Shown here in pieces: positions 56,527-64,000 of a stretch of DNA of 64,000 bases (position 1 is its first letter; the number at the start of each line of letters is the position of its first letter). Both the position numbers and the translations under genes were made by a program. The notes beneath the pieces were generated by a model. It did no database searches and was not told the origin of the DNA. It worked only from the letters and a program-made list of their open reading frames with translations. This DNA is from Aquidulcibacter sp. Its GTDB lineage: Bacteria > Pseudomonadota > Alphaproteobacteria > Caulobacterales > Aquidulcibacteraceae. Where the stretch lies: positions 1 through 64,000 of the forward strand of contig JAPZTJ010000009.1 in NCBI GenBank assembly GCA_027532555.1, read 5' to 3'.

Positions 56527-56946
56527 ATGAAAACCGGCTCAACGCTAATTAAACTGGCCAAGCATAAGGTCGACAGCGTGCAGATGCTTATCAGCGCGGC
56601 AGAGCGCACGCGGGAAGACATTGAGCGGAAGAAAGGTGATCTCTTGGTCTCCGAAAAGCGCGAGCGCACCCGCGCGGAAGCAGACCCCGGAATGATGAGC
56701 CATTGGGTTGCCTATTCTCAAGTTCTAGTTGCACAACGTGCAAATCTAGAAGCTTCGCTTGTGGGCGTAGAAGAACAATTGGAAGCATTGCGCGGTGACT
56801 TGCAAGCGGCCTTTGAAGAGCAAAAAAAGTTTGAAATGCTTGAAGAGCGCCGGGTAAGCCGGACAAATACGTCAAAGGCAAAGCGCGAGCAGGCTTTCCT
56901 TGATGAAGCGGCCCTAATCCGCGCTGCAAGGCGAAACATCGCCTAA
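56527..56946 (+). CDS. fliJ: Flagellar export protein FliJ
   Basis: 139-residue, highly charged helical protein with a coiled-coil profile along most of its length. It resembles FliJ, the stalk-like subunit that binds FliI and FlhA. Sequence identity to FliJ proteins is generally low; length, coil pattern and position after fliI support the call. A 142-bp gap separates it from fliI, so it may have its own promoter. Confidence 0.8.
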   Translation: MKTGSTLIKLAKHKVDSVQMLISAAERTREDIERKKGDLLVSEKRERTRAEADPGMMSHWVAYSQVLVAQRANLEASLVGVEEQLEALRGDLQAAFEEQKKFEMLEERRVSRTNTSKAKREQAFLDEAALIRAARRNIA

Positions 56947-56978
56947 AAAGTTACACCAGATCAAAACGAAATCGCTTG

Positions 56979-57002
56979 AAGGGTCCTTAGGGGCCCTTTT
57001 TT
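56979..57002 (+). terminator. Rho-independent terminator of fliJ
   Basis: AAGGGTCC-TTAG-GGGCCCTT (56979-56998), 8 bp with one G-T pair, followed by T. It overlaps the 3' end of the convergent xerD gene, whose stop lies in the loop region (56987-56989). Confidence 0.8.
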
Positions 57003-57916
57003 GTGCGATAGGCTAAGGGATGGTTCTGGGTAACCAACTCAGTCAGGCGGGCATCAGCCACATGGGTGTAAATTTGTGTTGTCGCGATATCGGCATGGCC
57101 CAACATCACTTGGACTGATCGCAGATCCGCGCCTCCCTCCACCAAATGGGTTGCAAAGGCATGGCGCAGCACGTGTGGGCTCATCTTGCTTGGGTCGAGG
57201 CCCGCCTCAATCGCAAGGCTCTCTAAAAGACGCGCAAATTCGCGTCGCCCAAAATGCCCGGCCTTGCCCTTTGCCGGAAACAGAAACTTGCCAGCTTCGC
57301 CTCCTTGAGCACCATCAGGCAAACTGTGGACACGGACCTCAAGCCAAGCACCTAGGGCGTTTCGTGCATGGGATCCCAAAGGCACCAAGCGTTCTTTCCC
57401 GCCCTTGCCCTTAACACGCATCGCAGCTGCTTCTGGTTTGGGCACCGCCCGCATCGGTAAGCCAACCAATTCGCTTACGCGCAACCCACAGCCATAAACC
57501 AACTCGATCAAGCAGGCTGCGCGCATTGCTTTCCAGCCCTTAAGGCGGGTGGCTGCGGCAAGCAGTGCGTCAATGTCGGAAATTTCCGCTGTCTTCGGTA
57601 AAGTACGTGCTCGTTTCGGTCCATCCCACCGCTTTGTCGGGTCGTCTGGGCACCACCCTTCACTGACGGCAAATTGATAGAATTGGCGTAACGCCGCCCG
57701 TCGTCGGGCGATGGTTGTGCTACTCAGACCGCGAACGCTTAAATCTTGCGCAAAGGCCTCTATATCTCGGTGATCCACATCGCACGTCTCGACATTGCGC
57801 GCGGCCAAAAAAGCAGAAAAATCGATTAAGTCGCGCCGATAGGCATCTAAAGTGTTGCGGGCTGCCCCACGCTCCACCCCAATCATCTCAAGGAAAGCTT
57901 CAATCTGTGGGTTCAC
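56987..57916 (-). CDS. xerD: Tyrosine recombinase XerD
   Basis: Chromosome-dimer-resolution recombinase, 309 residues. Core-binding N-terminal domain with RRDLIDFSAF, then the catalytic set Arg in GCGLRVSEL, His and Arg in HVLRHAFATHL, His in GHADIATTQ and Tyr in IYTHV. XerC is the close alternative. The start is GTG, overlapping the stop of the upstream gene (GTGA). It is not accompanied by excisionase, tRNA or attachment sites, so it is not a mobile-element integrase. Confidence 0.9.
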   Translation of the reverse strand: MNPQIEAFLEMIGVERGAARNTLDAYRRDLIDFSAFLAARNVETCDVDHRDIEAFAQDLSVRGLSSTTIARRRAALRQFYQFAVSEGWCPDDPTKRWDGPKRARTLPKTAEISDIDALLAAATRLKGWKAMRAACLIELVYGCGLRVSELVGLPMRAVPKPEAAAMRVKGKGGKERLVPLGSHARNALGAWLEVRVHSLPDGAQGGEAGKFLFPAKGKAGHFGRREFARLLESLAIEAGLDPSKMSPHVLRHAFATHLVEGGADLRSVQVMLGHADIATTQIYTHVADARLTELVTQNHPLAYRTKKGP

Positions 57917-59811
57917 TTCGGCGGGGTCCAGCTGGGCTTTGATGGCGCTTTTGCCTTGGACTTCGGCGCGGCTTTGGGTGCAGGTGCACGAGTTGATGGC
58001 GGGAGTGCGGCCTGACTAGGTTTTGCGGCCACAGCAGGGGATTTGGCTTTGGCCTGATTTGGCATTGACGTGTTTGCGCGCAAGCCCGTGGATGGTGTTG
58101 TCTGGGCAGGACTTGGCTTGGTAGCCGTCGGTTGGGGGGCTGGTGCGGTAGCCGCCACCGGGCGTGATGGAGCCACCATATCTAATGCCAACATATATTC
58201 GCGTGCTAAGTCGATAGCCTGCGTCGACAAACCTACGCGGCGCAGAGCACGCACGGCAATCGCAACTGTCTCTGCATCTGCACTTGCAGGCTCTTGGCCT
58301 TGAAGCGCCAAGCCCACCAATAAGGCCACTTCGCCTTTCGAGCCACGCTCTGCAGCAAAGCTTAAAGCTGTGCGCATCCCCGCTTGCCCGCCCTTTATGT
58401 CTGGCAGACCTGGCTGAATCAAGGTCGCGAGCCCGCCCGATGTTGGCATGCCGGCAGACCATGCGATCAAAGCATCGCGAATCGCTTGGCGTTGGGCGCT
58501 TGGGTTGATCGCAGCCTCAATGTGGCGCTCAACTGGCCGATCACCTGCCACCGGGTCCAATAACGCTAAAACAAGCTGCTGCCGAGGCGACAAGGGAAAT
58601 GGGCTGCGGATCTCTAGTGCTTTCGCAAGGCGCACATCTCCGGCCCACAACGCAGCTTCTGCGAGAGATTGCATTGCCAAAGGTGGGATCTGGTCGGGCG
58701 CGGTATCGACTAGGCTTCTGAGTTCCTCGATCAGTAAGCGTGCCTCTAGGGCTCGGCCCTGCGCGCTGTTGGCTTGGCCAATCGTCTTGGCCCATGTTTC
58801 TGCGATTGGAGGTGGAGGCGCTGGTTGGGGAAGCGGTGCCACTGTAACATCTACCGGTTGGCCAAGGTCGGCGTCCGTTGCAGGGGTGGGCAGCGCAACT
58901 GGTGCTGGCACAGGGACCCGCAAAAGCGCTTCTTGGGTAGGTGAGGCCACCCCGGTCTGGGCAGCGCGACGAAGCAATAGGATTGCTTCATTCCTAGGGA
59001 CATGGGTTTCGAAATCAGGCCAGTTGAGGATGGATGACAGCGCAGTCGGGTCGCCATTGCTCGACAACGCTTTTGGCAATTTCAATTGCGCCCTCATGCT
59101 CAGGGCCAGTGCTCGGCCACTATCTGCTCGAAAGGGCGGTGGGTTTGTGACGGGGCCTGAAACAGCAGCCACCGCACGGCCTAGCCATGTATCGGTCTGG
59201 CCCTTGCTCCTAGCAAGGTCAACCGAGAGATTGGCGGCAGCGGCTTCTCCATTCAGCGCATAACAAGTGGCCCGCGTCTCCATCCAACTGGAACTCGAAC
59301 TGGTTCCATTGGCTTCGTCTAGACCTGGTGCAGCAACCCAGCCACAGGCCTCATCGGTTCGACCTGCACGGAAAGCGGCATCAATGGCAAGATTGGTTAA
59401 GGCTGGGTCGGCGGTCAGGCGGGGCACGGTTTGAAATAAGCGCATTGCAGCTTCTGAGGGGCCTAAGCGATTGGCAGCAAGAAACCGCGCTCGCGCTAAA
59501 TCTGGGTCGCCTACCGGGGCAGAACCGCCTGAAAACACTGCTTGGCGGACTAGACGCTGTAGGGAGGGAAAGCGCAAATCCGGACCAATTCGATCAAAGG
59601 CTAATGCTAACGTGATCGGGTCAGCGCCTTGCCAAAGGCCGCTGTCGAGGCGCTCAAGACCGAGGGGCAGGGCAGCAGCACCCCACGGGCCAACTTCTTG
59701 TAAAGGCGCGGACTCAATGGTGCTGATGGATTGTGCCAGAACAGGCGATGCAGCCATGGAGCAGAATAAAGCGCTGGTCAGGAAGAGCTTACGTATCATC
59801 ATGCCTGTCAT
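57913..59811 (-). CDS. Secreted Pro/Ala-rich helical protein coupled to xerD
   Basis: 632 residues with a signal peptide (SMAASPVLAQ, cleavage near residue 27). The middle 450 residues are Ala/Leu-rich helices like TPR or alpha-solenoid repeats, divided by a Pro-rich linker (PAPPPPIAE). The last 110 residues are Pro/Ala/Lys/Thr-rich (KPSPAQTTPS, APKSKAKAPSKPS), typical of disordered peptidoglycan-spanning tails. No enzyme motif. It ends in GTGA with xerD, so the two are co-translated. Its role is unknown; a cell-envelope or division function is inferred only from composition and partner. Confidence 0.7.
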   Translation of the reverse strand: MTGMMIRKLFLTSALFCSMAASPVLAQSISTIESAPLQEVGPWGAAALPLGLERLDSGLWQGADPITLALAFDRIGPDLRFPSLQRLVRQAVFSGGSAPVGDPDLARARFLAANRLGPSEAAMRLFQTVPRLTADPALTNLAIDAAFRAGRTDEACGWVAAPGLDEANGTSSSSSWMETRATCYALNGEAAAANLSVDLARSKGQTDTWLGRAVAAVSGPVTNPPPFRADSGRALALSMRAQLKLPKALSSNGDPTALSSILNWPDFETHVPRNEAILLLRRAAQTGVASPTQEALLRVPVPAPVALPTPATDADLGQPVDVTVAPLPQPAPPPPIAETWAKTIGQANSAQGRALEARLLIEELRSLVDTAPDQIPPLAMQSLAEAALWAGDVRLAKALEIRSPFPLSPRQQLVLALLDPVAGDRPVERHIEAAINPSAQRQAIRDALIAWSAGMPTSGGLATLIQPGLPDIKGGQAGMRTALSFAAERGSKGEVALLVGLALQGQEPASADAETVAIAVRALRRVGLSTQAIDLAREYMLALDMVAPSRPVAATAPAPQPTATKPSPAQTTPSTGLRANTSMPNQAKAKSPAVAAKPSQAALPPSTRAPAPKAAPKSKAKAPSKPSWTPPK

Positions 59812-59934
59812 AATCCATTTTGCGGCAAAACAGTGGCCTATCGCCTCACACAGGCGCGATTGCGTGAACCACGCGACAAGCGCACATTTAATCCCTATGT
59901 TCGCTTATCGTTCTTATCCTAGCGAATCAACGCC

Positions 59935-62325
59935 ATGTCCAGTGAACCCCATTCTCCCCAGCCCGCCTTGACAATTTCTCAACGTGCGATGGCGCGTGCG
60001 CCGGGCTCATCCAATAGGGCAGATGGAGGGAACGAACACCCTTGGATGATGGGCCTCAATGATCAGCAACGAGAAGCCGTCGAAGCCCTAGATGGCCCGG
60101 TTTTGGTATTGTCGGGCGCTGGTACTGGAAAAACCAAGGTGCTGACGTCTCGCTTGGCACAATTGCTGGTAACGGGGCGGGCAAAACCATGGGAAATCTT
60201 GTCGGTTACCTTTACCAATAAAGCCGCGCGCGAAATGCGCGATCGCACCCAGCTTCTAATCGGTCCAGCGGCGGAAGGGTTACGTTGGCTTGGTACTTTC
60301 CATTCCACAAGTGCGATGATCCTGCGTCGCCATGCGGAACTAGTGGGCCTCAAGCCTAGCTTCACTGTGTTGGATACCGACGATCAGATCCGCTTGATGA
60401 AACAGGTGATTGAGGCTGAAAATATCGACCAAAAGCGCTGGACGCCGCGGTTCCTTGCAAGCTTGATTGATGGCTGGAAGAACCGTGCCCTGACGCCCGA
60501 TAAAGTGCCAGCGGAGGAGTCATTTCTGTTTGCCAATGGTAAGGGCGCTAAACTTTATGCGCTTTATCAATCCCGCCTCAAAGTGCTCAATTGCGTCGAT
60601 TTCGGCGATCTCTTGTTGGAAACCATCAGTCTGTTTCTGAAAGAACCAGACTTGCTCGCAGAGTATCACGATCGCTTTAAATATATTCTGGTCGATGAAT
60701 ATCAGGATACCAATGTCGCCCAATATCTATGGCTGCGCCTTTTGGCGCGCAAGCGGAAAAATATCTGCGTCGTGGGTGACGATGACCAGTCGATTTATGG
60801 GTGGCGCGGAGCGGAAGTCGACAATATCCTCCGCTTTGAACATGACTTTCCAGGTGCGAAAATCATCCGCTTGGAGCGGAACTACCGCTCAACCCCGCAT
60901 ATTTTGGCGGCGGCAAGCCATTTGATCGCAAGCAATAAAAATCGCCTTGGCAAGACTCTTTGGACCGAAATTCCGGAAGGAGACCGGGTGTTGGTGCGCG
61001 GGATTTGGGATGGAGAGGCTGAGGCGCGCTTGATAGCTGACGATATTGAGCAATGGCGTCGCACAGGCCGCCGTTATGATGAAAGCGCGGTTTTGGTTCG
61101 GGCCTCGTGGCAGATGCGCGCCTTTGAAGAACGATTCCTGATGTTGCAAATCCCTTACAAGGTTATTGGTGGACCGCGCTTTTTTGAACGAGCAGAAATC
61201 CGCGATGCGCACGCTTATTTGCGTCTCATTCGTTCGCTCGATGATGATTTGGCCTTTGAGCGTATCGTCAACGTGCCCAAACGCGGCATTGGCGATACGA
61301 GTGTGCAACGTTTGGGTACGGCTGCCCGTCTTGCTGGCGTTCCCTTGTTCACAATGGCGAGCCAATTATTGGGTAGCGACGAACTGAAAGGTCCTGCTCG
61401 CACCGGTTTGACCCGCTTTATCCATCAGTTAGAGCACTGGCGCAAAAAGTCGTTGGAGCTGCCCCATACCGAATTGGCCGAGCTCATTTTGGATGAGAGT
61501 GGTTATACCGATATGCTAAAGGCGGACAAAAATCCCCAGTCGGTTTCCAAACTAGATAACTTGAAAGAACTGGTCCGCTCGATGGGCCAGTTTGATACGC
61601 TGGCGGCCTATCTTGAGCATATTGAATTGGTGATGGACCTCGACCGTACTGAAGAAGGCGATGCCGTACAAATTCTCACCCTCCATGCCGCGAAGGGCTT
61701 AGAATGGCCATTGGTATTTCTGCCTGGATGGGAGGAAGAAGTGTTTCCATCTAGGCGCGCTTTGGATGAAAAGGGCGATAAAGCTTTGGAGGAAGAGCGC
61801 CGCCTTGCCTATGTTGGTATCACCCGCGCCCGGGAAAGTGCCCGCATCAGCTTTGCCGCCAATCGCCAAATCTATGGGCGGTGGAATAGCGTCTTACCTA
61901 GCCGCTTTGTCGATGAACTCCCCGACGGCCATGTCGATGCGGTCTCAGATACAGGCTATTTCAATCAAGGCACTGGTGGCGCTGCGGAGCGGTTTGCGGC
62001 CTATGGTCCGCTTTCAACCCAGCCCGGGAATGGCTTTGGAACAGGCTATGAAAGTCCAGGTTGGAAGCGCGCGCAGGCCGCTGCCGCTTTGGGCAAGCTC
62101 GCACCTGGCATGGCAAAAGGGTTTGGTGGGCCGATCATTGATGGCGAAGCCAAACTTCTGGCGCGGACCGGGGCTAAAGATGCCACCTATGCAGTTGGCC
62201 AGCGCATTTTTCATGATAAATTTGGCTATGGCGCAGTACGCCATGTCGAGGGATCGAAACTGACGATTCAGTTTGAAAAATCTGGCGAGAAAAAAGTGCT
62301 CGACAGCTTCGTAAGTCCGGCGTGA
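59935..62325 (+). CDS. uvrD: UvrD/PcrA-family ATP-dependent DNA helicase
   Basis: Superfamily 1A 3'-5' helicase for nucleotide excision and mismatch repair, 796 residues. Motif I SGAGTGKTK, Ia TFTNKAAREM, II DEYQDTN, III GDDDQSIYGWRGA, IV RLERNYRST, V LTLHAAKGLEW, VI AYVGITRAR. The C-terminal FGYGAVRHVEG segment matches UvrD/PcrA Tudor-like domains. The N-terminal 30 residues before HPWMMGL are variable, and the start could be further in. Divergent from the 59811 gene. Confidence 0.93.
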   Translation: MSSEPHSPQPALTISQRAMARAPGSSNRADGGNEHPWMMGLNDQQREAVEALDGPVLVLSGAGTGKTKVLTSRLAQLLVTGRAKPWEILSVTFTNKAAREMRDRTQLLIGPAAEGLRWLGTFHSTSAMILRRHAELVGLKPSFTVLDTDDQIRLMKQVIEAENIDQKRWTPRFLASLIDGWKNRALTPDKVPAEESFLFANGKGAKLYALYQSRLKVLNCVDFGDLLLETISLFLKEPDLLAEYHDRFKYILVDEYQDTNVAQYLWLRLLARKRKNICVVGDDDQSIYGWRGAEVDNILRFEHDFPGAKIIRLERNYRSTPHILAAASHLIASNKNRLGKTLWTEIPEGDRVLVRGIWDGEAEARLIADDIEQWRRTGRRYDESAVLVRASWQMRAFEERFLMLQIPYKVIGGPRFFERAEIRDAHAYLRLIRSLDDDLAFERIVNVPKRGIGDTSVQRLGTAARLAGVPLFTMASQLLGSDELKGPARTGLTRFIHQLEHWRKKSLELPHTELAELILDESGYTDMLKADKNPQSVSKLDNLKELVRSMGQFDTLAAYLEHIELVMDLDRTEEGDAVQILTLHAAKGLEWPLVFLPGWEEEVFPSRRALDEKGDKALEEERRLAYVGITRARESARISFAANRQIYGRWNSVLPSRFVDELPDGHVDAVSDTGYFNQGTGGAAERFAAYGPLSTQPGNGFGTGYESPGWKRAQAAAALGKLAPGMAKGFGGPIIDGEAKLLARTGAKDATYAVGQRIFHDKFGYGAVRHVEGSKLTIQFEKSGEKKVLDSFVSPA

Positions 62326-62345
62326 ACTGGACCTACGTTACCCGA

Positions 62346-63206
62346 TTACTGGCGGAACAAGCTCAAGATGCTCTGCGGTGCTTGGTTTGCAATCGACAGA
62401 GCTTGGGTGCCCAATTGTTGCTTAACCTGAGCCGCCTGTAAGCGGGCCGATTCCACCGCGAGGTCTGCGTCAACCAAGTTCCCGATCCCGCCTTTGATGG
62501 TGTCTTGCAGCTTGCTGACGAAAATTTCATGGTTTTCGATGCGCTTGGCAGATGCCCCGAGGCGCGCCAATTCGGAGTTCACAAATTCAAGTGAGGCCAC
62601 AATCCGGTCACGAACGATTGCGGCGTTAGCCGCCGTGTCCAGAACGTCGGTGTCCCCAAGATAAATATCTGCAGCGGGAGCAGCTACCGCCGTGCCGGCC
62701 CCTGCAACCAATCTTAGGTCGATGATTGGTAAGGCCACCGTTAAGCTGCCGGTCGAGTTGGCGAGGAAGGTAAAGTTAGCAGCCGCACCATTAAGGGCAT
62801 TGCCGCCGTCAAAGACCGCGTTAGCGATCACCGAGGCAACTTGATCGCGCAACGCGATGAATTCGGCGTTATAGGCAGCCCGGGCAGTTGCGCTCTGCGA
62901 AGCGTCGGATGCGGCAACAGCCTTTTCGCGCATTTGGGAGAAAATATCCGAAATCTGTTCGCCGGCTGCTAAGGCAACATCGGCAATCGACTTGGCCCGG
63001 TTCAAACTGTTGCGAACCGCGTCATAGGCGGAGAGTTCCGACCTTTGCTGTTGGGCGATGTTATAGATCGCACCATTGTCCTTTGCGACGGCGACTTTCA
63101 GGCCCGTATTGATACGGTTTTGGATGCCGTCCATCTCGCGATTGGTCTTGTTCAGGTTTTGGAGAGCCGTCATAGCTCCCATATTTGTATGCACACTACC
63201 TGACAT
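62346..63206 (-). CDS. Flagellin (short, Caulobacter-like)
   Basis: 286-residue flagellin with no central D2/D3 domains. N-terminal MSGSVHTNMGAMTALQNLN and IYNIAQQQRSEL form the D0/D1 coils, and the C-terminal end has LGTQALSIANQAPQSILSLF. About the size of Caulobacter FljK/FljL proteins. The last 40 residues differ from the second flagellin in the window in only a few positions. No sigma-54 -24/-12 element was found upstream. A weakly purine-rich stretch precedes the ATG. The 3' ends of this gene and uvrD are 20 bp apart, convergent. Confidence 0.92.
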   Translation of the reverse strand: MSGSVHTNMGAMTALQNLNKTNREMDGIQNRINTGLKVAVAKDNGAIYNIAQQQRSELSAYDAVRNSLNRAKSIADVALAAGEQISDIFSQMREKAVAASDASQSATARAAYNAEFIALRDQVASVIANAVFDGGNALNGAAANFTFLANSTGSLTVALPIIDLRLVAGAGTAVAAPAADIYLGDTDVLDTAANAAIVRDRIVASLEFVNSELARLGASAKRIENHEIFVSKLQDTIKGGIGNLVDADLAVESARLQAAQVKQQLGTQALSIANQAPQSILSLFRQ

Positions 63207-63375
63207 GGTTCGGTCTTTCTTTTTTAATCACCCGGCCAGTCTCAACAAGTTTTAAGGTGAGATGACCTAAATTAACTTACAGTTGTTGTTGCGGAAACAT
63301 GGTGAATATTTCGTAAATTACCAGCTGGTTCAAGAAACTTTGATCCGGCTTGCTTCCGCTTTAAACTTTGGTCCT

Positions 63376-64000
63376 TTAGTTCCGGAACAGCGACAGGATG
63401 GTCTGAGGCGCCTGGTTGGCGATCGAGAGTGCCTGCGTGCCTAATTGTTGTTTGACTTGCAGCGATTGTAACCGAGCGCTTTCGCTGGCGAGGTCTGCGT
63501 CAACCAGATTGCCGATGCCGCCGGTGATGGCGTCTTGCAATTTGGAAACAAAGATCGAATGGTTTTCAACGCGCGTGGCCGATGCACCAAGGCGCGCCAA
63601 CTCTGAGTTGAGGAAGGTCAGTGAGGCGACGACCTGATCTCGCGAAGTTGCGGCTAGAGCTGCCGTGCTTAGATCCGAAGTCACGCCCAAATAGATATCA
63701 GCTGCAGGAGTTGCGACTGCGGTGCCTGCACCTGCACCTAAGGCAAGATCAAGGGTTGGCAAGGTGATGGTTTGGCTGCCAGTAGTATTCGCTTGGAACG
63801 TCAAGTTCGCACCGCCACCGAGGATATTGGCACCATCGAACACCGCATTGGCAATGACCGAAGGAACTTGGTCACGCAGGGCGGCAAATTCGGAGTTATA
63901 GGCCGCGCGGCTAGTAGCTGAGATTGAGGTGTCCGATGCTGCAACCGCCTTTTCGCGCATCTGAGTGAAAATATCCGAGAGAGCCTCGCCAGCTGCTAGA
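63376..64000 (-). CDS. Flagellin, partial (5' end beyond window)
   Basis: The C-terminal part of a second flagellin gene, tandem to the first and 169 bp away. The frame stays open to the window edge and continues the D1 coil (EALSDIFTQMREKAVAASD), so the start lies to the right of 64000. The Met at 63960 is internal. Ends SIANQAPQTILSLFRN, nearly the same as the first flagellin. Several flagellins in tandem is common in Caulobacterales, where they build different parts of one filament. Confidence 0.9.
   Translation of the reverse strand, partial: LAAGEALSDIFTQMREKAVAASDTSISATSRAAYNSEFAALRDQVPSVIANAVFDGANILGGGANLTFQANTTGSQTITLPTLDLALGAGAGTAVATPAADIYLGVTSDLSTAALAATSRDQVVASLTFLNSELARLGASATRVENHSIFVSKLQDAITGGIGNLVDADLASESARLQSLQVKQQLGTQALSIANQAPQTILSLFRN

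Noticed and set aside
56987..57916. XerD as the integrase of a genomic island
   Set aside because: It has the size and motifs of the housekeeping recombinase. There are no adjacent excisionase, tRNA, attachment repeats or mobile genes.
63207..63375. A sigma-54 promoter for the first flagellin
   Set aside because: I searched for the GG-N10-GC pattern on the minus strand and found none convincing.

Overview
The window looks like chromosomal DNA of a flagellated alphaproteobacterium, most likely from the Caulobacterales/Hyphomonadaceae side of the class. The best evidence is the cell-cycle regulator CtrA (Asp51, C-terminal Ala-Ala), a DivL-type kinase with Tyr in place of the phosphorylatable His, a ChvI/ChvG pair, short Caulobacter-like flagellins, a large TonB-dependent receptor, and the rpmH-rnpA-yidC-engB block. 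No rRNA, tRNA, CRISPR array, transposase, phage or plasmid module was recognised, so this is mostly ordinary chromosome with several less ordinary islands.

Layout. 1-408 is non-coding but packed with stable inverted repeats. 0.4-2.9 kb: a TraB/GumN protein, then a tightly overlapped membrane protein / XRE regulator / membrane protein operon preceded by three evenly built TGACAAG-N4-CTTGTCA sites. 2.9-8.2 kb: a divergent sugar locus with glycerol kinase and an SGLT-like sodium symporter on one strand and a GH36 alpha-galactosidase on the other. The combination fits use of alpha-galactosyl-glycerol. 8.2-23.4 kb: housekeeping and cell-envelope genes (lepA, a UDP-glucuronate 4-epimerase, a D-2-hydroxyacid dehydrogenase, purH, nth, a DUF2244 gene, glmS, a glycosyltransferase, transketolase). 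24-26.4 kb: chvI-chvG. 26.4-27.5 kb: a divergent LysE exporter/Lrp regulator pair. 27.5-31.4 kb: sdhC-sdhD-sdhA, with an S33-type hydrolase in the place where sdhB would be expected.

32.3-34.9 kb: a TonB-dependent receptor with a long Gly/Pro/Gln-rich insert. 35.0-38.1 kb: rpmH (GTG start, 44 aa), rnpA, yidC, engB. 38.5-42.4 kb: a REC-HK-REC hybrid kinase facing divL tail to tail. 42.5-53.6 kb: polyamine/GABA catabolism genes (a puuB-like oxidase, succinate-semialdehyde dehydrogenase, and 8 kb away a putrescine/GABA-type aminotransferase). The two transcription units share the palindrome TTTGTTATAACAAA at their promoters, so they probably form one regulon. Between them lie DUF808, mesaconyl-CoA hydratase-like, HIT, cysQ, glutamine amidotransferase, rarD and asd genes, and an intergenic region with a probable small RNA ending in a Rho-independent terminator. 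54.0-57.0 kb: ctrA with its terminator, divergent from fliI-fliJ. 57-64 kb: xerD coupled by GTGA to an unknown secreted helical protein, a UvrD/PcrA helicase, and two tandem flagellin genes, the second cut by the window edge.

How the genes work together. DivL, CtrA, FliI/FliJ and the flagellins are parts of one developmental and motility programme. Their upstream regions (ctrA, divL) are rich in TTAA half-sites. The sugar, polyamine and succinate genes are catabolic units feeding central metabolism.
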